DNA of 64,000 nucleotides. Source: Candidatus Bathyarchaeota archaeon. GTDB lineage: Archaea; Thermoproteota; Bathyarchaeia; Bathyarchaeales; SOJC01. The stretch spans positions 1 to 64,000 of the forward strand of contig JAOZHR010000031.1 in NCBI GenBank assembly GCA_026014805.1, in the 5' to 3' direction. A program made the position numbers and the translations under genes. Shown here in pieces: positions 50,275-61,323 of the stretch; the stretch's first letter is position 1; each line of letters begins with the position of its first letter. The notes under the pieces were generated by a model. The model did not search any database. It worked only from the letters and a program-made list of their open reading frames with translations, and was not told the origin of the DNA.

Positions 50275-52697
50275 TCAAACCTTCTAAGAGATGCTTCATG
50301 CGCAATTAAGCGCTGATCCTCCCCTATTTTTTCTATAATTCTCTCAACCAGTTCCGGGTCAGTAGCCAATCTGCCCACTGTATGAAGCCTTCCGTTTGTA
50401 TTGGTGGCTATAAGTTCAGTTACTGCAAAGCCGTACGTTTCTCGACCGTACATGTGGGGGTTTGTGTTGATTACTATCGTGTGGATTCCTTCTTTTCTTA
50501 TCATCTTGGAAACGGACAAAGCATCGTGAATGGCAAGGCCTTCGTATTCTCGAACTATTATGCGCTTTTCTTCTATGGACCGAACTTCACCAGTCTCTAA
50601 GCTTCTCACCAAGGGCACGTTGGCGCTTCCATCAGTGATAACGATCATTGCAGGTATTGTGGAAGGGGAGCGCCTTTTCGATTCTTTCAGAACTTCCCAA
50701 GCTTTTAGCATTCCAGCAGCAAGAGGCGTGTATCCACTGATTTTCAGTCCTAAAAGCTTGTTAGCCACAACTCTCAGGTTTGTGATGGGATGTTGAGCCA
50801 CAACAGCTCCCGTATCTTTCAATGCCACAATTCCAACGCGATCTCTATAGCGGTAAGCATCTCCATGCAACTTTAGTATGGCTTTCTTCACAGCGTCGAT
50901 GCTAAGCATCATGGAGCCACTCAAGTCTAGAACAAAAATTATCGTCATAGGTGCTTTGTAACGCCTTAGCTTTTCACGAATATCTTGAAGGCTTATATCG
51001 AGGGCGGTTTCGAGTCTTTTCTTTTTGTGTTTTTGTTTTCTTGCCGCCGCTCGGATGGTGGCTGGAAGATGTATATCTCGGGGTTTGCCGTGGGGCAATC
51101 TCCATCCACTAGTTCTGCCTCGACCGAGCGTCGTTGTAGCTTCTGCTCTTTTGCCTGCCAAACTACTTGTAGCCTTACGTGTTTTCCTTACTTTGAAAGA
51201 TAGTTTTGAAAGGACGCCTGAATCCTTCGTTGAACCTTTGAAGATTTTAAAAAGAGAAAATCCTTTTTTTAGTTTAGGAGTTTTTGCTGCATGGCTGACT
51301 GATGGTATTCCCTTCATTTTCTTCAGAAAAACCTGTTTTCCTTCGTCTTTGTCATCCGCTTTGAGGGGTTTGTCGCTTTTTGCTACGGCTTTCACGCTTG
51401 GAATGTCTTTGACCTGTTTTTTAAATCTCCGCCCAAAAGCAAATATTACTTGGCCAAACAGTCTATTTATAGTAGCAAAAAATCGCGATAACCTTTTCCA
51501 AGCTTCGAATAACCCTTTGTTCTTTTCTAAGAATTCTTCAAGCTTCTTGCTCACATCGCCTTTGATGAAGACAATAGCGCGTCCCTCTTTCCTCTTCTTT
51601 TTCTTTCCCCCCGCGCCGCCTTCCTTTTGGGTTTTTTCTTCGGTTTTCGATGGCTTATAGCCCACGGCTTTTGCTGTGGTGAGGAGTGCTTGTTTGATTT
51701 CTTCTGGTGTTGCGGGTTCGAGGAATCCACCTTCTCTTGTACGATGGCTTAAGGCAAGTTCTGAGGCGATGAGAATGTCCTCTAATGAGACTTCCTTTCT
51801 ACCTTCAAAAGCGGCAAGGGTAGTGGCTGCCTTGCTGATAACTATGTCAGGTCTTAAACCGTCAACCTTCAAATCTAAACAAGTCTTGCATACTGCTTCG
51901 AGGAGTTTTTCAGGTATCACAACGTCAGGAAGCATCTTTCGTGCTTGCGCAATTCTATTTTTCAATTCGTCTTGCACGGGTTCATATTTTCCAATAAAGA
52001 ATTCTGGGTCTGCTTCGAACTCCAAGTTTCGCCTCACAACCTCCATTCTTCCTTCAACTGACGCTATTCTTTTGACAGTAACGGATAGTGGAAAACGGTC
52101 TAGGAGTTGAGGGCGGAGTTGCCCTTCTTCGGGGTTCATTGTTCCTATGAAAATGAAGCGTGAAGGGTGGCTTACCGAGATTCCTTCTCTTTCAACGACG
52201 TTCCATCCTGTTGCGGCAGCGTCGAGCAAATCGTCTGCGATGTGGTCGGGTAAGAGGTTGATTTCGTCCACGTAGAGTATGTTCTGGTTTGCTTCTGCCA
52301 AAATGCCGGGTTCCAAAGCTTCTACGCCATGTTTTATGGCTTTTTCAATGTCTAAGCTTCCAACCACGCGGTCTTCTGTTGCGCCCAGAGGAAGATCAAC
52401 TACCCTCATCTCTCTTTCCTCTATCTGGAATTTTCCGTTTTTTTGATAGGTTGCACTGCATTTCTTGCACATGTTAGACGGGTCAGAGGGGTTGCAATTG
52501 AAAGTGCAGCCTTTCGCCACTTGTATTTTTGGCAAAACGTCCCTTAAGGCTCGAACAGCAGTGGTTTTGCCAGAGCCTTTCGGTCCTCGAATCAGCAGTC
52601 CGCCGATATTCGGGTTGACCGCGTTGATTATCATGGCAAGTTTCAGCTTATCCAGTTCAACTATGGCTGTGAAGGGAAACAGAACTCTACGTTGCAA
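50271..52697 (-). CDS. Mg-chelatase-like AAA+/VWA fusion protein
   Basis: 808 aa from a TTG with GGAG 8 nt upstream. AAA+ part: Walker [15 protein letters not shown], a Cys cluster after it ([13 protein letters not shown]) that can bind zinc, Walker [15 protein letters not shown], sensor [21 protein letters not shown] Lys-rich linker of about 200 aa follows. The VWA domain at the C-terminus has the MIDAS loop [12 protein letters not shown] and TDGSANVPL. Resembles BchI/BchD in one chain; in archaea such proteins serve cobalt/nickel-tetrapyrrole insertion or unknown remodelling. Confidence 0.87.
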   Translation of the reverse strand: MQRRVLFPFTAIVELDKLKLAMIINAVNPNIGGLLIRGPKGSGKTTAVRALRDVLPKIQVAKGCTFNCNPSDPSNMCKKCSATYQKNGKFQIEEREMRVVDLPLGATEDRVVGSLDIEKAIKHGVEALEPGILAEANQNILYVDEINLLPDHIADDLLDAAATGWNVVEREGISVSHPSRFIFIGTMNPEEGQLRPQLLDRFPLSVTVKRIASVEGRMEVVRRNLEFEADPEFFIGKYEPVQDELKNRIAQARKMLPDVVIPEKLLEAVCKTCLDLKVDGLRPDIVISKAATTLAAFEGRKEVSLEDILIASELALSHRTREGGFLEPATPEEIKQALLTTAKAVGYKPSKTEEKTQKEGGAGGKKKKRKEGRAIVFIKGDVSKKLEEFLEKNKGLFEAWKRLSRFFATINRLFGQVIFAFGRRFKKQVKDIPSVKAVAKSDKPLKADDKDEGKQVFLKKMKGIPSVSHAAKTPKLKKGFSLFKIFKGSTKDSGVLSKLSFKVRKTRKATSSLAGKRAEATTTLGRGRTSGWRLPHGKPRDIHLPATIRAAARKQKHKKKRLETALDISLQDIREKLRRYKAPMTIIFVLDLSGSMMLSIDAVKKAILKLHGDAYRYRDRVGIVALKDTGAVVAQHPITNLRVVANKLLGLKISGYTPLAAGMLKAWEVLKESKRRSPSTIPAMIVITDGSANVPLVRSLETGEVRSIEEKRIIVREYEGLAIHDALSVSKMIRKEGIHTIVINTNPHMYGRETYGFAVTELIATNTNGRLHTVGRLATDPELVERIIEKIGEDQRLIAHEASLRRFD

Positions 52698-52858
52698 CTG
52701 TTTTCTCCGATTAATTTAAGGAATGTGGAATGATATAAGCTGTAACCTAACCTGCAATCTTGCAACTCTCAAGACAGCTTTTTGTATATCTTGCTGCAAG
52801 GGCCTGAGATTAGACTTAAATTAAGTCATGTAGAAATAAGAAAGGCGAGGACTCGAAA

Positions 52859-54238
52859 GTGGAGGATTTACAATTTCTAATTGACCACGGTTTATCACGA
52901 GGCGCTGACTTCGTAGAGGTAAGATACCAAAAGCGATCAAGAACGATGGCAAATGTCAAGAAAGGCGAGTTAGATAGTGCTACTTCAGGTGTTTTGGAAG
53001 GTTATGGGATTAGAGCGTTGAAAAATGGGAGTTGGGGATTCGCTGTTACAAGCTTGCTTGACCGAGCGACCCTTCTTCATAAGGTTGAAGAAGCTGTGAG
53101 ACTAGCCGTAAGCTCAGCACCCGCAAAGACTACAAAGAGCGAACTCGCCACCGCTAAGGCAACAAAAATAAAAGCAGTGTCAGAAGTAAAAGATGACCCA
53201 AAAGATCATTCTCTTGAAGAGAAAATCAAACTTGCACTTGAACTCGACAAGTTTATAACAGGATATTCAAACGAGATAGCTTCAACATCAGTCAGGTACG
53301 ATGAGAATTTGGTAGAAAAACGCTACATAAATTCTGAAGGTTCTGATTGTTACCTTTTCGATGTTAAACCCGAGCTTTTTATGATGGTGATTGCCAAAAA
53401 AGGCGACGTCATGACTGAAGTCTTCGAAGGAGTTTGCCGTACAGGAGGATGGGAGATCTTTAAGACAAAAGACCCTCAGGCAATGGCTAAGAGGGCATGC
53501 GAAAGAGCTGTAAGATTGCTTTCAGCAAAAGTTGTACCCTCTGGTACACATGTGGCTATTTTAGATCCTGAACTTGTAGGCTTGTTGAGTCACGAAGCTA
53601 TAGGGCATACTGTTGAAGCAGATCTGGTTATCTCTGGCACCGCAGCAACTGGAAAGATTGGAGAAAAGGTGGCAAGTGACATGGTAACATTGGTTGACGA
53701 TGGCACGATTCCTTGGTGTGCGGGTTGGGTTCCCTTCGATGACGAGGGAGTAGAAGGGAAAAAGACGGTAGTTATAGAGAAAGGCGTTTTGAAAAGCTAT
53801 TTACACAGCCGAGAAACTGCTGCCAAATTCAACGTGGAGCCAACAGGTAATAGCCGGGCATGGAATTACCGTGATATACCTCTGATTAGAATGAGGGCAA
53901 CGTATATTGAAGCGGGAGATTGGGATAGAGAAGAAATAATTCAAGACACAAAGGACGGACTTGTTCTATTCGGTTCTGGCAGTGGGCAAGCTGACAGCAA
54001 CGCTGAGTTTATGTTTGGCGTTCAAGAAGCCTGCAAAATACACAACGGAGAGATTGGAGAATCTTTCAGAGGAGTAACTATTTCTGGCAGTGCTTATGCT
54101 GTGCTGAAAAGTGTAGATGCATTGGGCAAAGATTTCAGCCTTGAGTTGGGAAGAGGTTACTGTGGAAAGATGCAGATAGCTAAAGTGGACGCTGGAGGTC
54201 CAACTGTACGCTGCAAAATGCTTTTCGGCGGAGTGTGA
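52859..54238 (+). CDS. tldD: TldD-type metalloprotease subunit
   Basis: 459 aa from a GTG. Zinc site HEAIGHTVEADLV (H-E-x3-H, residues about 245-257) is intact; N-terminal FVEVRYQKRSRTMANVKKGE and C-terminal FGSGSGQADSNAEFMFGVQE are family segments. With TldE it forms a heterodimeric protease that unfolds and cuts peptides. Overlaps the tldE start by 4 nt. Confidence 0.94.
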   Translation: MEDLQFLIDHGLSRGADFVEVRYQKRSRTMANVKKGELDSATSGVLEGYGIRALKNGSWGFAVTSLLDRATLLHKVEEAVRLAVSSAPAKTTKSELATAKATKIKAVSEVKDDPKDHSLEEKIKLALELDKFITGYSNEIASTSVRYDENLVEKRYINSEGSDCYLFDVKPELFMMVIAKKGDVMTEVFEGVCRTGGWEIFKTKDPQAMAKRACERAVRLLSAKVVPSGTHVAILDPELVGLLSHEAIGHTVEADLVISGTAATGKIGEKVASDMVTLVDDGTIPWCAGWVPFDDEGVEGKKTVVIEKGVLKSYLHSRETAAKFNVEPTGNSRAWNYRDIPLIRMRATYIEAGDWDREEIIQDTKDGLVLFGSGSGQADSNAEFMFGVQEACKIHNGEIGESFRGVTISGSAYAVLKSVDALGKDFSLELGRGYCGKMQIAKVDAGGPTVRCKMLFGGV

Positions 54239-55626
54239 TGAAAATGGAAGTCTCAATAATTGCAGAAAAAGCTGTTCGATACGCACGAAAACTTGGGGCT
54301 GACGCTGCTGAAGCATACGTGCTAAAACAGAAAAGCATCATGGTCCATGTTGAACAGGGCACTATCTCCAATGAATCTGTCCAAGAAATTGGCGGAGTCG
54401 GGATTAGAATAATAAGAGATAATGCATGTGGCTTCTCGCATATCGACAAGCTGGCAGAAAAGAAAGTCAAGCAAATAGTTGAAAACGCCTACCACATAGC
54501 TAAAGCCAGTATTCCTGACCCCAACAATATCCTACCACATCCGAAACCTTTCCTAAAAACTGAAGGAATCTACGACAAGAGAATTGTGGATTTTCAAGTT
54601 GAAAACGTTGTGGAAATGACGAAAAACATGCTTGATGCAGCATTGAATTATGATCAACGAGTGAGAGCTGATATGGGTGGAATGGAAATTCGAGTCGAAG
54701 AGGAGGCTTTGGCAAATACTGAGGGCGTAAATGTGGTTGAAGAAGGAACATTTATGGGAGTCTTTATATGGGGTCTAGCAAGAGAAAATGGTGAAGTCAC
54801 ATCTATCGCAGGAGAAGAGGGTTACTCACGCCAACTAGATCTAAACGTTGAGGAGATCGGAACAACTTTTGCTGAAAAAGCAGTGAAGCAGTTTGGAGCC
54901 AAAAAAATAGATTCCTTCGAAGGCACCGTTATTTTAGATTTCGCTCCAGCGGCAGAACTGATAGGCGGGACCTTAGCCTTCGGCGTCAGAAGCGATAACG
55001 TCCAACGAAATGCAAGTCCTCTTAAAGGAAAGATTGGAAGCGAACTGGCGGTTCCACAACTGAATGTGATCGACGATGGCCTACTGGAAGGAGGGATGAT
55101 GACCAAGACTTTTGACGATGAGGGTAATCCAAGAAAGAGAACGTCGATTCTGGAGAAAGGAGTTTTGAAGAACTTCCTCTTTAACACCTACACCTCAAAG
55201 AAAGAAGGAACAGAAAGCACGGGCAACGCTTCAAGAAGGCGACTAGGTTTATTCTTTGTTCCATCGTTACCATTCGAATCTCCTCCACAATTGATTCCCA
55301 GCAACCTTATCATAAAATCAAGCGACCGGACAAAAGAGCAGCTCATCGAAGAGGTTGATAAAGGAGTCCTTGTAGGGCGCTTCTCAGGCAATACAGAGCT
55401 CAGTAACGGTAACTTCTCTGGCAGCGTTAAGCAAGGTTTCTTGATTGAAAATGGAGAAATAAAGCATCCTCTTATTGGAACTATGATTTCAGGCAACTCA
55501 TACGAACTTATGAAGAACATCTCTGGCATAAGCAGAGAGTTCAAAATCCTCGAGTCACGGGGAATACCATCCGTTCAAAGCCCCATAATAAGAGCCGAAA
55601 AAATGAAAATAACCGGAAAAACCTAG
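54235..55626 (+). CDS. tldE: TldE/PmbA-type metalloprotease subunit
   Basis: 463 aa, paralogue of TldD lacking the HExxxH motif, as usual. GADAAEAYVLKQKSIMVHVE, GGVGIRIIRDNACGFSHID, VILDFAPAAELIG, DDGLLEGGMMTKTFDDEGNP and the Gly/Ser-rich GNFSGSVKQGFLIENGEI match the family. Non-catalytic partner that shapes the TldD chamber. Confidence 0.94.
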   Translation: MMKMEVSIIAEKAVRYARKLGADAAEAYVLKQKSIMVHVEQGTISNESVQEIGGVGIRIIRDNACGFSHIDKLAEKKVKQIVENAYHIAKASIPDPNNILPHPKPFLKTEGIYDKRIVDFQVENVVEMTKNMLDAALNYDQRVRADMGGMEIRVEEEALANTEGVNVVEEGTFMGVFIWGLARENGEVTSIAGEEGYSRQLDLNVEEIGTTFAEKAVKQFGAKKIDSFEGTVILDFAPAAELIGGTLAFGVRSDNVQRNASPLKGKIGSELAVPQLNVIDDGLLEGGMMTKTFDDEGNPRKRTSILEKGVLKNFLFNTYTSKKEGTESTGNASRRRLGLFFVPSLPFESPPQLIPSNLIIKSSDRTKEQLIEEVDKGVLVGRFSGNTELSNGNFSGSVKQGFLIENGEIKHPLIGTMISGNSYELMKNISGISREFKILESRGIPSVQSPIIRAEKMKITGKT

Positions 55627-55773
55627 GACATAGTCCAGCATCCTTACGCCCCGATTTTTAACGCGACAAATTCCAAACACAAACTACAAGGCATCAAGAA
55701 TATACAATAAGGAACAATGACATATCAATCTAAGAACACTCGAATATAATGACAATAGGGCGGTGAAACCAGA

Positions 55774-57456
55774 TTGACGAACCCGCAAGATTCCAAATAT
55801 CTCAAAGGGAAAAAAGAGAAATGGAAAAAAAAGACAGTAGAAAAAACTCTAACGCGTCTTCCAGAAAGAAAGAACAAGTTTCAGACCAGCTCAAACATTA
55901 CCGTTGAAAGACTCTATACTCCCCTTGAAACAAAAGACTTGGACTACATTCAAGATTTAGGCTTTCCAGGCGAATATCCTTACACTCGCGGCGTCTATCC
56001 AACAATGTATCGTGCTCGATTTTGGACTATGCGGCAATACGCAGGCTTTGGGACAGCAGAGCAGACAAATCAGCGTTTTAGATACTTGCTTCATCAGGGC
56101 CAGACTGGCTTAAGCGTGGCTTTTGACTTTCCTACACAGATTGGATTGGACTGTGACTATCCTCTGGCGCTGGGTGAAGTTGGAAAAGTAGGGGTAAGCG
56201 TTGGCACATTGAAGGAAATGGAGCTTTTGTTTGAAGAGATATCTCTAGATAAAGTATCGACGAGCATGACGATAAACGCGCCCGCCGCAGTGCTTCTGGC
56301 CATGTACGTCGCCATAGCACAAAAACAAGGAATCTCCCCGTCGACCCTAGGTGGCACCGTTCAAAACGATGTTCTCAAAGAATACGTGGCTCGTGGCATG
56401 TACATTTACCCTCTTAAACCAAGCATGAAACTTGTTACGGACATTTTCGAATACTGTAGCAAGAACATGCCCCGCTGGAACACGATAAGCATAAGTGGTT
56501 ACCACATTCGCGAGGCAGGCGCAACAGCGGTTCAGGAAGTTGCCTTCACTCTTGCTAATGGCATCGCTTACGTGCAAGCGGCAATTGACCGTGGCTTGAA
56601 CGTAGACAACTTTGCCAGAAGACTCTCCTTCTTTTTTGCATGTCACAACAATTTTCTTGAAGAAATCGCCAAATTTCGAGCTGCCCGGCGATTATGGGCG
56701 CGTATAATGCGAGAAAGATTTGAAGCTGGAAAGCCTTCATCTTGGCAATTACGCTTCCACACACAGACCAGCGGCGTGGCGTTAACTGCACAGCAACCCC
56801 ACAACAACATCGTTCGCGTTGCACTTCAAGCCCTTGCAGCAGTGCTCGGCGGAACACAAAGCTTACACACCAACAGTTTCGACGAAGCATACGCATTACC
56901 AAGTCAAAAGGCTGTAACTGTCGCTCTGCGCACACAGCAAATTATTGCCTGCGAAAGTGGTGTTGCTGACACTGTTGATCCAACAGCTGGAAGCTATTGC
57001 ATTGAGGCTTTAACCACTCAGATTGAGGAAGATGCTATGCGCTACATTGAGGAAATCGACCGACAGGGAGGCGCAGTGAATGCCATAGAGAAAGGTTACA
57101 TGCAGCGTGAAATTATAGAAAGCGCCTACAAATACCAGAGAGAAGTTGAGAAAAAAGACCGCACAATTGTTGGTTTAAACGAATTCATAACTGAAGAGGA
57201 AGTGCCTATCAAGATTTTGCGGGTTGACCCTGCTATTGAAATGAAAGTAGTTGAACGGTTGAGCCGCGTGAAAAAGGAAAGAAACAACCGAAAAGTCAGG
57301 GACGCTCTTGAAATTTTGCGTCATTTGGCTGAAGAGGAAACAGAAAACCTTGTGCCACCTATCTTAGAGGCTGTCAAAGAATATGCTACAGTAGGCGAAA
57401 TATGCGACGTTCTACGGGAAGTTTATGGCGAATACAAGCCATTAACTATCTTTTAG
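55774..57456 (+). CDS. mcmA1: Methylmalonyl-CoA mutase large (catalytic) subunit
   Basis: 560 aa from a [83 protein letters not shown] and [20 protein letters not shown] are diagnostic. The B12-binding domain is not fused, so a separate small subunit is needed and is not in the window. Interconverts methylmalonyl-CoA and succinyl-CoA for propionate or amino-acid use. Single gene. Confidence 0.95.
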   Translation: MTNPQDSKYLKGKKEKWKKKTVEKTLTRLPERKNKFQTSSNITVERLYTPLETKDLDYIQDLGFPGEYPYTRGVYPTMYRARFWTMRQYAGFGTAEQTNQRFRYLLHQGQTGLSVAFDFPTQIGLDCDYPLALGEVGKVGVSVGTLKEMELLFEEISLDKVSTSMTINAPAAVLLAMYVAIAQKQGISPSTLGGTVQNDVLKEYVARGMYIYPLKPSMKLVTDIFEYCSKNMPRWNTISISGYHIREAGATAVQEVAFTLANGIAYVQAAIDRGLNVDNFARRLSFFFACHNNFLEEIAKFRAARRLWARIMRERFEAGKPSSWQLRFHTQTSGVALTAQQPHNNIVRVALQALAAVLGGTQSLHTNSFDEAYALPSQKAVTVALRTQQIIACESGVADTVDPTAGSYCIEALTTQIEEDAMRYIEEIDRQGGAVNAIEKGYMQREIIESAYKYQREVEKKDRTIVGLNEFITEEEVPIKILRVDPAIEMKVVERLSRVKKERNNRKVRDALEILRHLAEEETENLVPPILEAVKEYATVGEICDVLREVYGEYKPLTIF

Positions 57457-57691
57457 TCAACCGATAAGCTATGAAGAGAGCGCAGAAGGGAAATTAAAGG
57501 AAAGAACCGCTACGAACGTACATACGGCGTTAGTTGAAGAAGCGAAAGTCCAACAGAGAAATTTTTCCTACAACGTTGGATGCTAATGGGAAAAATATTC
57601 AATTGAGTTCCTAGAAAACAGAGAGCGCTTCAATCTAAATGGCCAACTGTTTGCTAGTCATTTAGTGAGAACCGATAAAAAAAAGAAGAGT

Positions 57692-58864
57692 TTAGAGAGT
57701 TTGAAGTGCTTCGTCTGTCCGTGTCAAGGCTTTTTCAATGTTAGGAATAGAGTTGGCAAATGAGAATCGCATGTAGCCTTCACCATACTCGCCGAAAGCC
57801 GTGCCTGACAACGTAGCCACGCCTGCCTTATTAAGCAGAAAGTCCGGTAGTTTTCGGCTGTCCAAGTTTACTCCTTTCACGTTTGGGAAGACGTAGAACG
57901 TAGCTTGAGGTTTATTGCAGGTTATGCCCTCTATTCTGTTTAAGCCAGATACTATGACTTCGCGTCTTCCCTTTAACTCTTCCACCATCCTTTCCACCTC
58001 ATCTTGAGGGCCACGTAAAGCTTCGACGCCCGCCATCTGTGAGAAGGCACAAGTGCAAGAGTTAGAGTTTATCATGAGCTGCGTGATTTTTTCCGCCAAG
58101 TTCTTTGGCATAACTCCGTAACCCAGTCGCCACCCAGTCATAGCGTATGTTTTTGAGAACCCGTCTATTATCACTGTTTTGTCTTTTATTCCTGGAAGCG
58201 AAGCAATGCTTCTATGCTCACCTTCGTAAATCATCCGACTGTACACTTCATCTGAAACTATAATCAAATCGTCTCTGTCTTTGACTTTGTCAGCGATAGC
58301 TTCCAAGTTCTCTTTTATTAACACGCCGCCTGTGGGGTTTTCTGGGAAGTTAAGAATAATCATCTTGGTTTTGTCTGAGATTTTTTCCACTGTGTCCACG
58401 GTGTCTAGTGCAAAATCGTTTTCTTCTTTCAGTGGCATGGGCACTGGTTTTGCGCCGAGGAATTTTATCAGAGATTCATATATCGGGAATCCCGGGTTTG
58501 GATACATCACTTCGTCACCCATTTCGACGCAAGCCAGTATGCTGAAGAATATTATTGGCTTGGCGCCAGGTGTCACAACAACTTCTTCAGGGTTTACTGT
58601 GATGTTTCTTGTTTCTGAGATGTGTTCTGCTATGGCTTCTCTCAGTTCAGGAATTCCAGCAGCAGGAACATAATGCGTATAGCCGGAGTTCATGGCTTTT
58701 GTTGCTGCGTCTCTGATATTTTTAGGTGTATCAAAGTCTGGCTCACCAATTTCGAGGTGGATTATTTCGCGACCTTGTTTTTCTAGGGCTTTAGCTTTTG
58801 CAAGAACCTCAAATGCGGTTTCTGTGCCTAGATCTTGCATTCTCCTCGCAAATATTGAAGACAT
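57692..58864 (-). CDS. Class I aminotransferase (aspartate aminotransferase-like)
   Basis: About 390 aa; ATG at 58864 chosen since GGAGAG precedes it by 9 nt. PLP enzyme of fold type I: IIHLEIGEPDFDTPKNIRDA, GYTHYVPAAGIPELREAIAE, NFPENPTGG, SDEVYSRMIYEG and the lysine in IDGFSKTYAMTGWRLGY. Probably transaminates aspartate or aromatic/branched amino acids; exact substrate not set. Confidence 0.92.
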   Translation of the reverse strand: MSSIFARRMQDLGTETAFEVLAKAKALEKQGREIIHLEIGEPDFDTPKNIRDAATKAMNSGYTHYVPAAGIPELREAIAEHISETRNITVNPEEVVVTPGAKPIIFFSILACVEMGDEVMYPNPGFPIYESLIKFLGAKPVPMPLKEENDFALDTVDTVEKISDKTKMIILNFPENPTGGVLIKENLEAIADKVKDRDDLIIVSDEVYSRMIYEGEHRSIASLPGIKDKTVIIDGFSKTYAMTGWRLGYGVMPKNLAEKITQLMINSNSCTCAFSQMAGVEALRGPQDEVERMVEELKGRREVIVSGLNRIEGITCNKPQATFYVFPNVKGVNLDSRKLPDFLLNKAGVATLSGTAFGEYGEGYMRFSFANSIPNIEKALTRTDEALQTL

Positions 58865-58986
58865 TCCCGTTCTCTCTCCAGAGAAGACTACTAAAAGCAA
58901 TAAACTATTTAACGTTTACATTTGGCAAGATGCTACGCTGATTTTGTGGGCGTTCCGCTTAATGCGCGAGCACCGCGCAGGGTTCT

Positions 58987-59607
58987 CTAAAGTTTAGGTT
59001 CTCTGGACTTTCTGAATAGGGCGTGCCACTCGTCTTGTTTAGTAAGGACTCTGAGGGCTTCGGCGTATATCTTTACTTTTAGGGTCTCAGCGTTTTCTAC
59101 TGGTCCCTCTTTTGAGTATTTTCGGCCGGTATTCTCAAGTTGCTTGAGCATCATCAGAGCCAATTTTTCGAGGGTTGCCGGTGAGACGCCAAAGAAACGG
59201 TGTTGCAGCTGGAAAGCGATGAAGATTCCTCTTAGATTCACAATCTGCATCTGTATAAAGAATCTCTTAACATCCTTTGGTATACGATCGCAGTTTACTA
59301 TGAAGAAAGCCGCTACAGGGCTGTAAAATTTCTGTAAGATGCCGTGTTCCTCGGGCTCAACTCTTTCCAAGTAAATAAGTTGAGCCTTCATCAGCAGCTT
59401 GAGGTGATAGCCAATCGCGGCTCTTGTCAGACCGAGTTCGTCGGAGAGTTGAGCCTCTGTCATAGGATGTTCGCACAGTAACTGTAAAATTTCCGTTCGC
59501 GTGAAGTCGGCGAGTAATCGGATCTTGTCGGGGGCATCTACGATGCAAACGCTCATTTTGAGGGGTTTAGACGTGCTCTGTTTTCCTCCATTATCGTTTT
59601 CATACAC
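58987..59607 (-). CDS. ArsR-like winged-helix transcriptional regulator
   Basis: 206 aa. Residues 25-95: IRLLADFTRTEILQLLCEHP, MTEAQLSDELGLTRAAIGYH (HTH) and a wing KAQLIYLERVEPEEHGIL. C-terminal 110 aa is helical with no family recognised (perhaps ligand-binding). TATA-like ATTTAAAT lies about 45 nt upstream, where it is divergent from a non-coding stretch. Confidence 0.8.
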   Translation of the reverse strand: MYENDNGGKQSTSKPLKMSVCIVDAPDKIRLLADFTRTEILQLLCEHPMTEAQLSDELGLTRAAIGYHLKLLMKAQLIYLERVEPEEHGILQKFYSPVAAFFIVNCDRIPKDVKRFFIQMQIVNLRGIFIAFQLQHRFFGVSPATLEKLALMMLKQLENTGRKYSKEGPVENAETLKVKIYAEALRVLTKQDEWHALFRKSREPKL

Positions 59608-59910
59608 TTATGAAATTACATGATATTTATTCTTTAAAAATATTCACCGATATTAGATATTTAAATGATGGCAACGTTTGCGCCTGTGTCTGAACAACCA
59701 ATTCGGTTGCAACCTTTAACATCTAGCTTTGGCTTTATCTTTTATTCGTGCCGTGTTTATCTAGAAAAGTTGCTGTTAGAAGAAAGCTCATCAAAAAACA
59801 TCAACTTAAGGCGATTAGGCACTTTTGTTTGCTACAAGTCGTACATGTTGTCCCCACATTTGTGGGCCCAAAATTTGGGTGACTTGAAGGCGATTTGGTC
59901 GGTAGAAAGG
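59608..59910. other. Intergenic region
   Basis: About 300 nt. A frame of 87 codons starts at 59665 on the + strand but its residue make-up is unlike the proteins around it and it runs into the 3' end of the VIT-type gene on the other strand; I treat it as non-coding. Confidence 0.4.
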
Positions 59911-60510
59911 TTAAATGGCGCTCAGTAGAAGAACTATGGCTACTGTGACTATTCCAGCGGCAACCGTCTGGGCGCCGTATAACAAAATGTTCGCCTTCGC
60001 GATTCTCCCCAGATAAAGGCCTAAAGAAAACAATGTGATTAAGGTGAGAATGACCGAGACCATGTAAGCTTCCCAGATGAGAAATGTTCCAGTCAACGCG
60101 AGAATGAAGGGGACAAGAGAAATCACCCCCGTCAAAATAGGTGATGAACCATCAATAAATGCGGCATACACAGAAACAAAGTTAGAAGCATCATTGTGTA
60201 TTGAGCCGCTGAGATCGGTGAGCATGGCAGCCTCGAGCGTTTTAAGCTGTCTCTGTCTCTCAGCTTTTTCGGTCATGTAGGCGCCGAAAAGGCCGGATAT
60301 CCCCATAGCTAGACATGCCCCTAACCCTGCGGTGACGATTATTTCAGGCTTTGTGACTCCCACGCTCCAAGAGCCTATAATAATGCCCAGCATGGTCATT
60401 GAGCCGTCAAAACCGTTCTTGATAAAGTATCTTCTGGCAATAGGGGTCATTTGCGTAATCTGTAGATACTGTCTAGTTCTCCGGAAGAAAGTTTTAACGC
60501 GTTCTATCAT
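59911..60510 (-). CDS. VIT1/CCC1-family membrane transporter
   Basis: 199 aa with five hydrophobic helices. FIKNGFDGSMTMLGIIIGSW (family helix 1 with the conserved Asp-Gly) and MGISGLFGAYMTEKAERQRQLKTLE (helix 2 and the charged metal-binding loop) match the VIT/CCC1 iron/manganese transporter type. Likely moves Fe2+ or Mn2+ out of the cytosol. Confidence 0.8.
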   Translation of the reverse strand: MIERVKTFFRRTRQYLQITQMTPIARRYFIKNGFDGSMTMLGIIIGSWSVGVTKPEIIVTAGLGACLAMGISGLFGAYMTEKAERQRQLKTLEAAMLTDLSGSIHNDASNFVSVYAAFIDGSSPILTGVISLVPFILALTGTFLIWEAYMVSVILTLITLFSLGLYLGRIAKANILLYGAQTVAAGIVTVAIVLLLSAI

Positions 60511-60840
60511 GCGTCAACCACGTTGAGAAGACGGTGCTTTCATCTTCCGCACTCATTTGCATTATAGCAGTACGTTTAGCTTAATATAAATTTTCACATG
60601 TCTCTAATCGCAGGTTCGCGCGCATTTCAATTTGATAGGATTCCATTCCTAAATATTTGTCAGAAACGCGCGCGCAGATCATACGCACGTGTATTGCGCA
60701 TACCACTTCATTGTCACACTGAGACGACTAACATTTCTGTGATGACCCTGCGGATTTGCGGAATAAAATATCCCTCTCTCTTGCGAAGGATTTCACCTAA
60801 AACAATCAGTTGCATGCATGCATTACGAAACGTATGCACC
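60511..60840. other. Intergenic region
   Basis: Divergent to neither gene: it holds the minus-strand promoter of the VIT-type gene (TTAATATAAATTTTC near 60580-60594) and otherwise GCGC-rich short palindromes; no gene seen. Confidence 0.4.
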
Positions 60841-61323
60841 CTAAACTATGAAGTATTTGGGGCAAAGGGAAGATTTCTCGACCCAAAAGGAAACCTGAAT
60901 GTCCTTCACGCCTGGTATTCGTGCGATTTCATGGGTCATGTGCATCAGATGCTCAAAATCCATTGCCACTCCGATAGCTAACAAGTCATGATCCCCGACA
61001 GTTTTTGTGGCTAGAATTATGTTTGGCATTGAAATCAGTTTGTCCAGAATCAGTGATGAATCGACTGGATTAGCCTCGTTTCCTAATATATGTAGGGATA
61101 ATGCATCAATAAGAAATGCAGCCATACAATGATACCCAACTTTCTTCGGATTGATTACTACTGTGGATCCTCGAATTACACCTTTCTCTTGTAGTTTTTG
61201 ATACCTGTTTATCACCGTGTCAGGAGATATTTTGAGTTCCTCAGCAATTTTTCGGAAAGACATGCGAGCATTCTTCGTCAGTTTCTCGATTATGTGTAGG
61301 TCAATTTCATCCATCATAATCAC
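60841..61323 (-). CDS. Lrp/AsnC family transcriptional regulator
   Basis: 160 aa. DEIDLHIIEKLTKNARMSFR, KIAEELKISPDTVINRYQKL (HTH) and the RAM/ligand domain with GDHDLLAIGV near residue 115. Starts at the base where the preceding paralogue stops, so the two make an operon and may form mixed oligomers. Confidence 0.92.
   Translation of the reverse strand: MIMMDEIDLHIIEKLTKNARMSFRKIAEELKISPDTVINRYQKLQEKGVIRGSTVVINPKKVGYHCMAAFLIDALSLHILGNEANPVDSSLILDKLISMPNIILATKTVGDHDLLAIGVAMDFEHLMHMTHEIARIPGVKDIQVSFWVEKSSLCPKYFIV

Noticed and set aside
59665-59928. 87-codon + strand frame
   Set aside because: Composition is unlike neighbouring proteins, there is no clear ribosome site and it runs into the 3' end of the VIT-type gene.
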